Assembly: GCA_904394685.1 (NCBI GenBank)
Contig: CAJFNK010000077.1
Location: 1 to 45,888, forward strand
Reading direction: 5' to 3'
Length of the DNA: 45,888 bases
Source of the DNA: Candidatus Heritagella gallinarum
Lineage (GTDB): Bacteria > Bacillota > Clostridia > Oscillospirales > Acutalibacteraceae
Shown here: piece after piece, positions 24,331 through 33,217 of the stretch
Layout of the letters: the number at the start of each line of letters is the position of its first letter
Position numbering within the stretch: the first letter of the stretch is position 1
Notes under the pieces: model-generated
What the model was told of the DNA's origin: nothing
The model's input: only the letters and a program-made list of their open reading frames with translations
Database searches by the model: none
Made by a program: the position numbers and the translations under genes

Positions 24331-25614
24331 TCAGCCCACCATGACGGCAGAAGGGCCGGGCGTTTCTATTCTGCGAATATCCGCTCCCAGTGAACGCAGC
24401 TTCTCGACAATCGCATCATATCCACGTTCAATAAACTGAATATCCTCAATTTGAGTGGTTCCCTGGGCGCAAAGAGCGGCAATCACCATGGCAGCGCCGG
24501 CACGAAGGTCAACAGCTTTTACAGGAGCGGCCACCAGATGGTCAACCCCTTCTACCACAGCCAAACGGCTGTCAACCGAGATCTGAGCGCCCATACGGCG
24601 CAGTTCTTCCACATAGCGGAAGCGGTTATCCCACACGCCCTCGGTAATAATACTGGTTCCCTTGGCAATCGCCAGCAAAACAGCGATTTGAGGCTGCATG
24701 TCGGTGGGGAAACCGGGATGAGGCATGGTTTTTACATTACATTTGTTCAGTGTTCCTGTACGGGATACACGAACTGCATCGTCAAACTCCTCAACGGTAA
24801 CGCCCATTTCTTCCAGCTTAGCCGTGATGGATTCGAGATGCTTGGGAATTACGTTCTTAATCAGGACATCGCCGCCGGTCGCTGCGGCCGCTGCCATATA
24901 GGTTCCGGCCTCGATCTGGTCGGGGATAATCGAATAAGTGGTTCCATGGAGATAATCCACACCATGGATTTTAATGACATCCGTACCAGCGCCACGGATA
25001 TCGGCGCCCATGCTGTTCAAGAAGTTTGCAAGATCCACGATGTGAGGCTCACGGGCAGCGTTTTCAATCACAGTCAGCCCTTTCGCCTTTACAGCAGCCA
25101 GAATGATATTCATGGTAGCGCCAACCGTCACAACATCCAGATAGATATGGTTGCCCTCCAGCTTGTCCGCCATGACATCTACCATGCCGCCATCCAGCGT
25201 GTAGGTAGCTCCGAGAGCCATAAATCCTTTCAGGTGCTGGTCAATCGGGCGAACACCAAAATTGCAGCCGCCGGGCATTCCGACTACGGCATGATGATAC
25301 CGTCCCAGCAATGCACCCAAAAGGTAATAGGATGCACGCATCTGGCGCACCAGCTCATAGGGCGCAACATGGGTACGGACGCTGCGAGGGTCAATTTCCA
25401 GTGTGCCGGGTGCAACCGCACGGACACTGGCGCCCATATCTTGAAGAATATGCGCCATTGTGTTCACATCGGTAATGTTGGGAATATTTTCAATACGGCA
25501 AATGCCGTCAGATAAAATCACTGCGGGAAGAATAGCGACGGCGGCATTTTTAGCGCCGCTGATGGTCACTTCGCCAGACAGCCGATTGCCGCCTGTAATC
25601 ACAAATTTATCCAA
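24331..25614 (-). CDS. murA: UDP-N-acetylglucosamine 1-carboxyvinyltransferase
   Basis: The 427-residue protein is full length with KNAAVAILPA at the start, the catalytic cysteine in MPGGCNFGVRPIDQH (Cys117), the conserved PHPGFPTDMQPQ and DLRAGAAMVIAALCAQG near the end. It transfers enolpyruvate to UDP-GlcNAc, the first committed step of peptidoglycan synthesis. A Cys at this position predicts fosfomycin sensitivity of the enzyme. The start is TTG with GGAG upstream, the same arrangement as in the next gene. It heads the operon murA-walJ-like-rlmH behind a leader of about 190 bases. Confidence 0.97.
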   Translation of the reverse strand: MDKFVITGGNRLSGEVTISGAKNAAVAILPAVILSDGICRIENIPNITDVNTMAHILQDMGASVRAVAPGTLEIDPRSVRTHVAPYELVRQMRASYYLLGALLGRYHHAVVGMPGGCNFGVRPIDQHLKGFMALGATYTLDGGMVDVMADKLEGNHIYLDVVTVGATMNIILAAVKAKGLTVIENAAREPHIVDLANFLNSMGADIRGAGTDVIKIHGVDYLHGTTYSIIPDQIEAGTYMAAAAATGGDVLIKNVIPKHLESITAKLEEMGVTVEEFDDAVRVSRTGTLNKCNVKTMPHPGFPTDMQPQIAVLLAIAKGTSIITEGVWDNRFRYVEELRRMGAQISVDSRLAVVEGVDHLVAAPVKAVDLRAGAAMVIAALCAQGTTQIEDIQFIERGYDAIVEKLRSLGADIRRIETPGPSAVMVG

Positions 25615-25675
25615 AATGACACACTCCTAAATTTCCGGATTTGACAAAGGCGATTATGCAATTGCCATGGATCTA

Positions 25676-25705
25676 ATAATATAAAATAAAGCATGTTGAC
25701 ATCAA
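25676..25705 (-). promoter_or_regulatory. Candidate proximal murA promoter
   Basis: TTGATG (25700-25705) and TATTAT (25676-25681) on the minus strand are 18 bases apart. It lies downstream of the terminator-like hairpin at 25707-25741 and could drive murA independently of the distal promoter. Confidence 0.45.
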
Positions 25706-25706
25706 T

Positions 25707-25741
25707 TCAAAAAGCCCTGGCAGCACTACTGTTACGAGGGC
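25707..25741 (-). terminator. Terminator-like hairpin in the murA leader
   Basis: GCCCT and AGGGC close a hairpin with inner CAG/CTG pairing, followed by five T on the minus strand. It lies inside the leader made from the distal promoter, about 93 bases before murA. Confidence 0.5.
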
Positions 25742-25745
25742 AAAA

Positions 25746-25789
25746 GAAAAACATCTGCGTTGAAAACAGCCTATTCTCTTCCCAGATGC
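25746..25789 (-). other. Second leader hairpin with T tract
   Basis: GCATCTG (25783-25789) and CAGATGT (25751-25757), read on the minus strand, are complementary over six bases (CATCTG/CAGATG) across a loop of about 26 bases and are followed by TTTTTCTTTT. Together with the next hairpin it could form an attenuator, or mark the end of a short RNA made from the distal promoter. Confidence 0.35.
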
Positions 25790-25814
25790 TCCATTCTATT
25801 TTTCTCTTTCTAAC

Positions 25815-25843
25815 ATGATAATACACGCAGAAATAAAAGTCAA
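25815..25843 (-). promoter_or_regulatory. Distal murA promoter
   Basis: TTGACT (25838-25843) and TATCAT (25815-25820) on the minus strand are 17 bases apart. The transcript would run about 195 bases before the murA start. The whole gap 25615-25971 has no credible gene. Confidence 0.7.
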
Positions 25844-25921
25844 TATCTAACAAAAAAAACCACTAACACTTGTGCAATCAATAAGTATTTCTTCTTTGTT
25901 ATCACAAATTTTATGAAATAT

Positions 25922-25950
25922 AAAAAACGCCATGCAAAATGCACAGCGTT
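25922..25950 (-). terminator. Terminator of the M23 peptidase gene
   Basis: On the minus strand AACGCTGTGCA and TGCATGGCGTT form an 11-base stem with two G-U pairs around TTT, followed by six T. Confidence 0.8.
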
Positions 25951-25971
25951 TTCCAATCAAATTTTGTTCAA

Positions 25972-27519
25972 TTAACCACCTGTCAAATAAGGCAGCGGAT
26001 CGACCTTCGAACCATATTTGATGATTTCAAAATGCAGATGGGCGCCTGTGGAGTCGCCTGTACTGCCAATCAGGGCGATTGGCTGGCCCTTTGCCACCTT
26101 CTGGCCAGACGTTACCAGAATCTTGCTGGCGTGGGCATACATGGTCTGATACCCGTTTCCGTGGTCAATCAACAGATGATATCCATATCCATAATTATGC
26201 AGCTTTACATACGAAACCGTTCCGCCGTCAGCTGCCACAATCGTTTGCCCATAGGAATTTCCGTTAGAAAAATCAAGTCCCCAGTGGGTGGTTCCCCAAC
26301 GTGCGCCATAGTAAGAAGAAATATAGCGGACAACAGGCGACGGCCAAGTGAACTTGCCGCTGGCCTCTCCGGGAATCTTTCCGGTAGGACGCTTTTTCGT
26401 TCCAACCACAACCACTTTGTTCACCGGCTCCTGTGTGACCTCACGGGAAATCTTCTCCCGTGAAACCTCCTTGCCGCCCACATAGGATACCTTATCCACA
26501 CAAGTGCGAACGCCATCTTTTCCTTCTTGTGTCACCTTTGAATAATCGGTATATTGTGAATCATCTTTTTTCGTAACCGTCTTATACGGAACGGTTTCCT
26601 CATAGGTTTCCTTCCGGGTGACCTTTACATGCAGCTGAGAACTTAACATATCTTTCAGCTGATCCGGCGCAACAATTCTTGCGGTTGGGAAAAGTCCCGT
26701 GATAATCTCCACGTTTTCCAAAAACTCCGCCGAATCGCCTTCCATTTCGGTCTGCTGGGAATCCAGAACACTTTCCATGGTATAGCGTAAATCGGTGCTG
26801 CTGCGGACGACTCCGATCAATTCACCGTTTACATACAATCCCGAAGCCTCGTTGATCACATCATCGGACTGCTGAATCAATCGATCGCAAATGACGGTGG
26901 CACTTTCAAAATAATCCGGCTGCACGATTCCAAGCTGATACACTGCGTTTATCTGGGTATCCGCTTCCACCGCCGTATCATAAAGCATACGTTGATTCAT
27001 CATCTCAGAAGCGGTATCAAATACGCCTTCATCCTCTACCGCTACTACCTGATCTCCGCCGTAATCCAGATATAGGCCAAAACTCTGCTGATTCCAGAAC
27101 CATATCGTACCTGCCAGAAACAGTAGCGCCAAACATGGCAATGCGATCTGCCCCGCAAATGACAGCACAGCACGCAGCTGGTTTGCACTGCGGATATGGG
27201 ACAGCGCCTTTTTGAACCCATGTTCCTGCCGGGCCTTACGGATGTGCCAGGACTCCCAGCGAAGGTTTTTCATTATCTGTATAACAGCAAAATGCAAGAA
27301 GCGAACCCGGCGGCGCAGAAAACGCTTATAAAGCCGCTGGCAGAGATTTCTCAGAGGCCGCAAAAAACGCCGCACTCTCGAAAAAGAGCGTTTCAGCACC
27401 CGCAAAGACTGGATTCCAACTATATATGTGAAATTATAAAGGGACTGGCAAAACGCCCAGAATACTTTTTGCATCCAGAGCCATGCCGCACCGGCAAAGT
27501 GTTTACTCCATTCACGCAA
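25972..27519 (-). CDS. G5-domain M23 peptidoglycan endopeptidase, membrane-anchored
   Basis: The 515-residue protein has an Arg-rich cytoplasmic N-terminus (about 1-120), one membrane helix (IALPCLALLFLAGTIWFW), a mixed extracellular region with an LysM/YabE-like stretch, a G5 domain (VTRKETYEETVPYKTVTKKD) and a C-terminal M23 domain with the zinc motifs THWGLDFSN, MYAHAS and GAHLHFEI. It should cut peptide cross-links of peptidoglycan; the G5 domain binds cell-wall sugars. The frame is open to 27573, but the TTG at 27519 has AAAGGG about 10 bases upstream and lies within the new leader, so this start is chosen with moderate certainty. The cytoplasmic basic part (many Arg between 40 and 75) is unusual. 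Confidence 0.9.
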   Translation of the reverse strand: MREWSKHFAGAAWLWMQKVFWAFCQSLYNFTYIVGIQSLRVLKRSFSRVRRFLRPLRNLCQRLYKRFLRRRVRFLHFAVIQIMKNLRWESWHIRKARQEHGFKKALSHIRSANQLRAVLSFAGQIALPCLALLFLAGTIWFWNQQSFGLYLDYGGDQVVAVEDEGVFDTASEMMNQRMLYDTAVEADTQINAVYQLGIVQPDYFESATVICDRLIQQSDDVINEASGLYVNGELIGVVRSSTDLRYTMESVLDSQQTEMEGDSAEFLENVEIITGLFPTARIVAPDQLKDMLSSQLHVKVTRKETYEETVPYKTVTKKDDSQYTDYSKVTQEGKDGVRTCVDKVSYVGGKEVSREKISREVTQEPVNKVVVVGTKKRPTGKIPGEASGKFTWPSPVVRYISSYYGARWGTTHWGLDFSNGNSYGQTIVAADGGTVSYVKLHNYGYGYHLLIDHGNGYQTMYAHASKILVTSGQKVAKGQPIALIGSTGDSTGAHLHFEIIKYGSKVDPLPYLTGG

Positions 27520-27568
27520 GCAAATTCCGCCCTTTCTAAAAGTTACAAACTTGTAATCAATTATTCTT

Positions 27569-27597
27569 ATCATACCTCAAATTGTAACCTTTTGCAA
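27569..27597 (-). promoter_or_regulatory. Promoter of the M23 peptidase gene, with inverted repeat downstream
   Basis: TTGCAA (27592-27597) and TATGAT (27569-27574) on the minus strand are 17 bases apart. An inverted repeat GTTACAA-AC-TTGTAAT (27542-27557) lies just after the expected start and could be an operator. Confidence 0.7.
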
Positions 27598-27630
27598 GAG
27601 CTTGCTGTGAAAATACCATCCTGTACAAAA

Positions 27631-28512
27631 TCAAAAGTTCTTTCCTGCTGTCAACTGTCGAATATCTCCCTCTGGAAATGCGAGAATCAATGCTTTTGCG
27701 TCCTCCACGCCCTGCTCAAACAGCTCAAAAAAGTTCTCTGTCCGGGCGTTCCCCTGACGGTCGCTCCATTCTTCCTGTGCGGTATTGGCATAATCCTGCT
27801 CGCCATCTTCCACCATTCCACGCAGATGACATGAAATTTTCCGCTGCTTTTTCGCTTCGAGTTTCAGGAACAACTGCTTTTTCAGCCCCGTCCTATCATA
27901 AAGCGCACGGAATATCATCCGGGCATCTTTTTGAGCCTGATGCAGTTCGTTTTCTTTTCCCTTCTGATGAAGCAGGCTTTCCAGCAGGCTGTCATAAATC
28001 TGGGTAATTGTTTCTTCTGTTTCCAGATTCTTGGGAAGTGTTTTTCCCAGAGGAAACTCCGACGGCAGCTTTCCCAGCTCCCAGCGAAACACAATCCCGT
28101 CCAGAGCTGATTCAATCTCGTTGTGAAAAATACTTTCGGTCTGGGTGGGCTCCTGCTTTAACAGCTGGCGGGACTGGAACTCAATAAACGGGTGGCAGGT
28201 GCGGTCGAGGCTGTAATGGCAAAGGAACCCCAGAATATAAGAGCGGACTTCTGCCACAGGACGCTCCTGCCAGATTTTCTGCAAACAGGAAAGCGTTTTC
28301 TCGGCGGGCAGACTGTGCAGCTTCTCTCCGCTTTCTTCAAGACTTTCGCCCTTTTGCCACGGAAAAAAGCGGTGGCAAAACAGGAAATCCGGCCCCTGCT
28401 TTCCCCAATCAAAGGTATCTTTCACCAGCCTTTCCCGCTGGACAACCCCTTCTTTTTCAAGCCAATCCCAAATCCGTTCTCCGTGCAAATAGTGGACAAT
28501 TGCTGCTGGCAT
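27631..28512 (-). CDS. Zinc-dependent phospholipase C-family protein
   Basis: The 293-residue protein has the His pattern of this family: IVHYLHGERIW at the N-terminus, QGPDFLFCHRFFPW, then LGFLCHYSLDRTCHPFIEF and FHNEIESALD, which supply the zinc ligands. There is no signal peptide at the start chosen, so it is likely cytoplasmic, unlike the secreted toxins; clostridial genomes carry such members of unknown substrate. The frame extends to 28608, but GGAGG is directly before the ATG at 28512 and a terminator lies in the longer part, so the shorter start is right. Confidence 0.88.
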   Translation of the reverse strand: MPAAIVHYLHGERIWDWLEKEGVVQRERLVKDTFDWGKQGPDFLFCHRFFPWQKGESLEESGEKLHSLPAEKTLSCLQKIWQERPVAEVRSYILGFLCHYSLDRTCHPFIEFQSRQLLKQEPTQTESIFHNEIESALDGIVFRWELGKLPSEFPLGKTLPKNLETEETITQIYDSLLESLLHQKGKENELHQAQKDARMIFRALYDRTGLKKQLFLKLEAKKQRKISCHLRGMVEDGEQDYANTAQEEWSDRQGNARTENFFELFEQGVEDAKALILAFPEGDIRQLTAGKNF

Positions 28513-28546
28513 ACTTGTATCCTCCGTTCTTTTCTTGCCGGCAAAA

Positions 28547-28581
28547 AGCCCGAAGGCCCCCAAACAGGGAGCCTTCGGGCT
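28547..28581 (-). terminator. Terminator of the amino acid ABC operon
   Basis: AGCCCGAAGGC and GCCTTCGGGC form a 10-base stem with inner CCC/GGG pairing, followed by five T on the minus strand. It lies about 50 bases after the ATPase gene stop. Confidence 0.88.
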
Positions 28582-28632
28582 TTTCCTGTGGTTTCTTTCA
28601 TCATACACAAAACCACAAATGATTACAAGTTA

Positions 28633-29355
28633 TTACAGAACTTTTGACAGAAAATCCTGCAAACGGGGGTTCTTAGGATGGCTGAAAAATTCCTCAGGGG
28701 GAGCTTCTTCCAACACCTTCCCCTGATCCATAAACAGCACACGGGTTGCAACCTCACGGGCAAATCCCATCTCGTGTGTGACCACTACCATGGTCATGCC
28801 TTCCTCTGCCAGCTGCTTCATTACCTGCAAAACTTCGCCCACCATTTCGGGGTCGAGAGCAGAAGTCGGCTCGTCAAACAGCATCACATCGGGCTTCATG
28901 GCCAGCGCACGCACAATAGCGATACGCTGCTTCTGGCCGCCGGAAAGCTGGTTGGGATAGGCGTCTGCTTTTTCGGCCAGGCCAACCCGTGCCAAAAGCT
29001 GCATCGCCAGCTCATCTGCTTCCTTTTGGGTCATGAGCTTGAGATGAACCGGAGCCAACGTAATGTTTTTCTTGACTGTGAGATGAGGAAACAGATTAAA
29101 GTGCTGGAACACCATGCCCATTTTCTGACGCAGTCTGTTGATGTCACATTTGGGGTCGGTGATGTTCTCGCCCTCAAACCAGATTTCGCCGCCAGTGGGG
29201 ATTTCCAAAAGGTTCAAGCAGCGCAGGAAGGTACTTTTACCGGAACCGGAAGGACCCACAACTACGACCTTTTCCCCTTTTTTGATTTCCTGATCGATAC
29301 CACACAGTACTTGGTTATCGCCAAACGCTTTTTCAAGATTCTTAACGGATATCAC
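28633..29355 (-). CDS. Polar amino acid ABC transporter, ATP-binding subunit
   Basis: The 240-residue protein has Walker [10 protein letters not shown], the Q-loop [13 protein letters not shown], the signature LSGGQKQR, Walker [14 protein letters not shown] and the switch His in [10 protein letters not shown]; it has the usual length and close resemblance to GlnQ. It powers uptake by the permease encoded 14 bases overlapping upstream. It is the last gene of the binding protein-permease-ATPase operon. Confidence 0.96.
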   Translation of the reverse strand: MISVKNLEKAFGDNQVLCGIDQEIKKGEKVVVVGPSGSGKSTFLRCLNLLEIPTGGEIWFEGENITDPKCDINRLRQKMGMVFQHFNLFPHLTVKKNITLAPVHLKLMTQKEADELAMQLLARVGLAEKADAYPNQLSGGQKQRIAIVRALAMKPDVMLFDEPTSALDPEMVGEVLQVMKQLAEEGMTMVVVTHEMGFAREVATRVLFMDQGKVLEEAPPEEFFSHPKNPRLQDFLSKVL

Positions 29356-30058
29356 TCTTACGCAGCCTCCTTTCCAGACAACCCAGCAGGCTGGTCAAAC
29401 CAATCACCAGCACCAGATATACCAAACCTGCGCTGATCAGCGGTGTAAAGGAATCGTATGTACCGGTACGAATAATGTCGGAACCCTTGGTCAAATCGTG
29501 GATGCCGATATAGCCCGCAACTGAAGTTTCCTTGAGCAGGGCAATAAACTCATTGCCCAAAGCTGGCAGCACATTTTTTAACGCCTGCGGGAAAATGATT
29601 TTGAACATAGTGGTCGTCTGGGTTAAGCCCAGAGAACGGCCAGCTTCCATTTGTCCTTTATCCACCGAAAGGATACCGGTACGGATAACTTCGGCCACAT
29701 AAGCACCGGAGTTGATACCAAATGCGATGCAGGCCACCGTAACGCCATCGGAAATATTGGTCAGGATCACATAATACATAATCATCAGCTGCAAGATCAT
29801 GGGGGTGCCACGGATAACAGTGAGATAGACAGTGCCGATGACATCCAAAATTTTGAGTATCACCTTTAGAATTGCATTTCGGGGACTGAAAACCTTTGCC
29901 TTGATCATTGCGATAATCGTTCCGATTACTGTACCCATCAAAATTGCAAAAACCGTAATCATCAGGGTGTTGCCCAAACCCCAGATAATCTGCATATAGC
30001 GGTCATCAACAATCATGGTTTCATAAAATTGATGAAACGCATTTGTAAGCCATGTCAT
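29342..30058 (-). CDS. Polar amino acid ABC transporter, permease subunit
   Basis: The 238-residue membrane protein has about five helices and the His/Glu-family permease pattern: a first segment [21 protein letters not shown], the EAA loop [39 protein letters not shown], and [23 protein letters not shown] at the end. It likely forms a homodimeric channel with the ATPase. Its end overlaps the ATPase start by 14 bases. Confidence 0.95.
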   Translation of the reverse strand: MTWLTNAFHQFYETMIVDDRYMQIIWGLGNTLMITVFAILMGTVIGTIIAMIKAKVFSPRNAILKVILKILDVIGTVYLTVIRGTPMILQLMIMYYVILTNISDGVTVACIAFGINSGAYVAEVIRTGILSVDKGQMEAGRSLGLTQTTTMFKIIFPQALKNVLPALGNEFIALLKETSVAGYIGIHDLTKGSDIIRTGTYDSFTPLISAGLVYLVLVIGLTSLLGCLERRLRKSDIR

Positions 30059-30090
30059 GGGTTCTCCTCCTTTTTACTAAAAATGGAAAA

Positions 30091-30116
30091 GCAGGACGGC
30101 CGGTTGACCGCCCTGC
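30091..30116 (-). other. Intercistronic hairpin between binding protein and permease genes
   Basis: On the minus strand GCAGGGCGG and CCGTCCTGC form a 9-base stem with one G-U pair, followed by TTTTCC. It likely works as a partial terminator or RNA-end stabiliser that raises binding protein over permease levels, as is known for many ABC operons. Confidence 0.65.
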
Positions 30117-30127
30117 AAGTGTGGGAA

Positions 30128-30961
30128 TTATTCCATATAGCTGTTGACAATTTCCTTCAGCTCTCCGCTTTCTTCCAGATCAGCCAGAACCTTGTCAACC
30201 AGTTCTTTCATTTCCTTGTCGCCCTTCGGAACAGCCAGGGCATAATCTTCACCGGTAAGCTTTTCATCCAGCTTTACCAGCTTGTCGGGATTCTTCTCAA
30301 CAATCTTGTCTGCCGGGAAATCGTCCATTACCACAGCATCAATACGGCCAGCCATCAGGTCGTTTGCAGCATCCATAAAGCTGTTATAACGCTTGACTTC
30401 TGCCACGCCATGGCCATACTCTCCGTCTTTATCGGTAGCATAGTCATCGCCCACCGTACCGGTCTGTGCGCCAACGGTCTTGCCCTTGAGATCCTTGCTG
30501 GACTTGATTTCGGTTTCATCGCTGCGAACCAGAATCACCTGGGTGGTGTTGTAATAAGGCTCGGAGAAATCAACGTTCTTCTTGCGGTCTTCGTCAATGG
30601 TCAGACCAGCAGCAGCAAAGTTGGCCTTTCCAGTTGTGATCTCAGCAATCACAGATTCAAACTTTACATCGTGGATTTCCAGCTCTACGCCCAGCTCATC
30701 GGCAATCTTCTGAGAAATCTCGATATCAATGCCCTTGAAGTCAGTGCCATCAATATACTCAAAAGGTTCAAACTGTGCGTTGGTAGCCATGATGATTTTG
30801 CCAGCAGCTTTGATCTTATCGATGGAGCTTTCACCAGCAGCGCTGTTAGTAGAAGTATCGCCGGAATTGCTGCTGGAAGCCGGTGCAGAAGCACAGGAAG
30901 CCATACTCATTGTCATGCCCGCAGCCAGAAGCAGGGCTGCCAGTTTTTTCACATTTTTCAT
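30128..30961 (-). CDS. Polar amino acid ABC transporter substrate-binding lipoprotein
   Basis: The 277-residue protein has a lipoprotein signal (lipobox MASC), a Ser/Ala-rich linker and a type II periplasmic-binding domain with TNAQFEPFEYIDG, FKGIDIEISQKIADELG, FSEPYYNTTQVILV and the C-terminal LAVPKGDKEM. It captures an amino acid, probably Gln, Glu, Arg or cystine; the exact ligand cannot be read. The frame is open 36 codons further upstream, but GGGGTA precedes the ATG at 30961 and the signal peptide begins there. It is first in the operon. Confidence 0.95.
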   Translation of the reverse strand: MKNVKKLAALLLAAGMTMSMASCASAPASSSNSGDTSTNSAAGESSIDKIKAAGKIIMATNAQFEPFEYIDGTDFKGIDIEISQKIADELGVELEIHDVKFESVIAEITTGKANFAAAGLTIDEDRKKNVDFSEPYYNTTQVILVRSDETEIKSSKDLKGKTVGAQTGTVGDDYATDKDGEYGHGVAEVKRYNSFMDAANDLMAGRIDAVVMDDFPADKIVEKNPDKLVKLDEKLTGEDYALAVPKGDKEMKELVDKVLADLEESGELKEIVNSYME

Positions 30962-31051
30962 AATCGAAATACCCCTTTTCCGCTGCAAGGCATCTGCTGG
31001 AATTTCCAGAATCTTCGGATAACTTTGCAGCAACTGTTTCGTCTGACACCG

Positions 31052-31080
31052 ATTATAACGCATAAACATACAGAAATCAA
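31052..31080 (-). promoter_or_regulatory. Promoter of the amino acid ABC operon
   Basis: TTGATT (31075-31080) and a perfect TATAAT (31052-31057) on the minus strand are 17 bases apart, leaving a leader of about 85 bases. Confidence 0.82.
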
Positions 31081-31141
31081 GTTTTATTATGAATAATCTT
31101 TCCGGTTTTTGCCCTTGAAAACCAGTGTGGATTCGTATGTT

Positions 31142-32047
31142 TTATACAGTTTCCGACATGAAATTTCTTTCCTGGAAGAAACCGGGAAATCCAGCCTGCA
31201 TATCTTCACAAATTGGAGCAGTGATCAGAAGCTGCCGACCCGCAATTTCAAACGCCGCTTGACGGCAATGCAGCGCCTGCCGAGGGATGATTTCCCGGCT
31301 CCCTCCATAAAGGTCATCTCCGGCCAGCGGATGCCCCAACGAGGAAAAATGCACCCGTATCTGATGGGTGCGCCCGGTTTCCAATCGGACAGACAGCAAC
31401 GTGTGGGTGTCATTGCAGGCCAGCGCTTTCCAATGGGTTACCGCCGGTATGGGATTGACAGCATCCGGCTTTGTACTGCGCCGGATTCGGCTTCCCGGCT
31501 CCAGCCCAATAGGAAGCTGAATCACGTCCTCCCCATGCAAAACCCCCTGACAAATTGCCCAATACTCTTTTTGCATCGTTTGGGGCAGCCGTGCGGCTGT
31601 ATAACCATCTTTTGCAAGGACAATCACGCCGGTGGTATCCCGATCCAGTCGATAGAGGGGACGAAAGACAAACGGAGAGCGGTTTTCCCGCTGCAGCCAG
31701 CCGGAAAAAGCATTGAGCAGGCTGTCACGGTCATGACCCGGCGAGGGATGCACCGGCATTCCGGCCGGCTTATTCACAGCCACCACCCGCTCATCCTCAT
31801 ACAGCACGCAAAAAGGCAGCGCTTCTGCGGGGGCAATCGTTTCGCCACTCGGCAAAAACAGCTCCACCCTGTCCCCGGCGTGGAGCCGTTCAATCACATA
31901 CACCGGCTGTCCATTCAGGCAGATTCCGTTTTCTACCCGTTTCAGCCGTGCCAGCAGGCGGGCGCTGACACCAGCCTCCCGCCGCAAAAAATCTTTGAGC
32001 AGCGCCCCTTCCCACCGGGATGGGATCTCAAAACAGAGCGGTTCCAT
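31142..32047 (-). CDS. RluA-family pseudouridine synthase
   Basis: The 301-residue protein has an N-terminal S4-like domain (LLKDFLRREAGVSARLLARLKR) and a catalytic domain with YRLDRDTTGVIVLAK, where Asp135 is the nucleophile, plus VNKPAGMPVHPS and LETGRTHQIRVHFSSLGHPLAGDDLYG. It isomerises uridine in rRNA or tRNA; which site is not readable. The start ATG shares its A with the ispA stop (TGATG), so the two genes are translationally coupled. It is the last gene of the nusB cluster. Confidence 0.94.
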   Translation of the reverse strand: MEPLCFEIPSRWEGALLKDFLRREAGVSARLLARLKRVENGICLNGQPVYVIERLHAGDRVELFLPSGETIAPAEALPFCVLYEDERVVAVNKPAGMPVHPSPGHDRDSLLNAFSGWLQRENRSPFVFRPLYRLDRDTTGVIVLAKDGYTAARLPQTMQKEYWAICQGVLHGEDVIQLPIGLEPGSRIRRSTKPDAVNPIPAVTHWKALACNDTHTLLSVRLETGRTHQIRVHFSSLGHPLAGDDLYGGSREIIPRQALHCRQAAFEIAGRQLLITAPICEDMQAGFPGFFQERNFMSETV

Positions 32048-32934
32048 CAGTGATCCCGGTTTGCCAGCGCACGGGCAAAATCAGCCAAGCCTTTTGCCTC
32101 CTCGCCAAACACCAAAAGGGCGTCGATTGCTGTGCAGGTCAGGCGTTCTACTGTTTCACGGGCTTTTTCCACTCCCAGCAGGCTGACATAGGTGCTTTTT
32201 CCACGAGCAGAGTCCATGCCGGTATTTTTCCCCAGCAGGGCGGCGTCGCCAGTCACGTCCAGCAAATCGTCCTGAATCTGGAAAGCCAGCCCAATCGAGC
32301 GGGCATAAATCTCTGCCGCCTGCATCTGCGCCGGGGATGCGCCGCCCAGAATACAGCCCATCCGGCACGCTGCCAAAATCAAAGCACCGGTTTTGCCCTC
32401 GTCCATTTTTTCAAGGACTTCCAGCGGCACCTGTTTCCCTTCGGACTCCAGGTCGATGATCTGTCCGCCTACCATTCCATGAGCGCCGGCAGCACGAGCC
32501 AGCTCTCCCGCCGCACGGGCGGCACGCTCTGCTCCGGCAGCGGCGATGCTTTCCGGCGAAAGCATCGTTTCAAAGGCCAGTGTCAACAGGGCATCACCCG
32601 CCAACAGGGCGGCTGCCTCTCCATATACTTTATGATTGGTCGGCTTTCCACGGCGCAGGTCGTCGTCATCCATACAGGGCAGGTCGTCGTGAATCAGGGA
32701 ATAAGAGTGGATCATCTCCAAAGCGCAGGCAAACGGCATTGCCTGTTCCCGGCTGCCCCCGCACAAGCTGCAAAATTCCAGCACCAGCTGCGGCCGAATC
32801 CGTTTTCCGCCTGCCATCAGGCTATATTCCATACTTTCAAAAAGCGTTTTCCGCAAATCGTTCTCCTGGGGCAGGAGCTGCGGCAGATAGCTTTGAAGTG
32901 CTTTTTCAATTTCCTGTATTTCCGTTTTCATCAT
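32047..32934 (-). CDS. ispA: Polyprenyl (farnesyl/geranyl) diphosphate synthase
   Basis: The 295-residue protein has the two Asp-rich motifs of trans-prenyl synthases, DDLPCMDDDDLRRGKPT (first motif at 83-89) and FQIQDDLLDVTGD, and GGKRIRPQL near the start. The small residues before the first motif fit a short-chain synthase making C15 farnesyl diphosphate for undecaprenyl and quinone synthesis. The ATG at 32955 lies seven codons upstream, but AGGAG is spaced for the ATG at 32934. It lies after xseB and overlaps the pseudouridine synthase gene by one base. Confidence 0.95.
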   Translation of the reverse strand: MMKTEIQEIEKALQSYLPQLLPQENDLRKTLFESMEYSLMAGGKRIRPQLVLEFCSLCGGSREQAMPFACALEMIHSYSLIHDDLPCMDDDDLRRGKPTNHKVYGEAAALLAGDALLTLAFETMLSPESIAAAGAERAARAAGELARAAGAHGMVGGQIIDLESEGKQVPLEVLEKMDEGKTGALILAACRMGCILGGASPAQMQAAEIYARSIGLAFQIQDDLLDVTGDAALLGKNTGMDSARGKSTYVSLLGVEKARETVERLTCTAIDALLVFGEEAKGLADFARALANRDH

Positions 32935-33010
32935 GTTTTTCTCCTGTTTTGGCATTGATTTTGCGGATTATCAAAGAGCAAGCGGACAGAAGCGGATGGC
33001 CGCAAAAGGG

Positions 33011-33217
33011 TTATTCGTCTGCCGCCTGCTCCAGCTTGGTAATGTCTGTGATTTTTTGCTCCGCCTTTTGCAGCTTCTCATAGCAGAAGGACGAGAGCTT
33101 TGCGCCTTCTTCAAACAGCTTCAAAGAGGAATCCAGCGGCTCCTCCCCGCTTTCCAACCGGGCTACGATCTCCTGCAACCGGGCAAGCGCTTCTTCATAG
33201 GTCATTTTACGGTTCAT
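33011..33217 (-). CDS. xseB: Exodeoxyribonuclease VII small subunit
   Basis: The 68-residue protein has the XseB pattern MTYEEALARLQEIVARLESGEEPLDSSLKLFEEGAKL and ends in a Glu/Asp-rich helix. It binds the large subunit and is needed for the stable nuclease. The frame extends to 33364, but AAAGGAGG lies just before the ATG at 33217, which overlaps the end of xseA by 11 bases. Confidence 0.96.
   Translation of the reverse strand: MNRKMTYEEALARLQEIVARLESGEEPLDSSLKLFEEGAKLSSFCYEKLQKAEQKITDITKLEQAADE

Noticed and set aside
24451-25515. 354-codon plus-strand frame inside murA
   Set aside because: Antisense shadow of murA; composition is His/Asn/Ser-rich and no promoter or ribosome-binding site precedes it.
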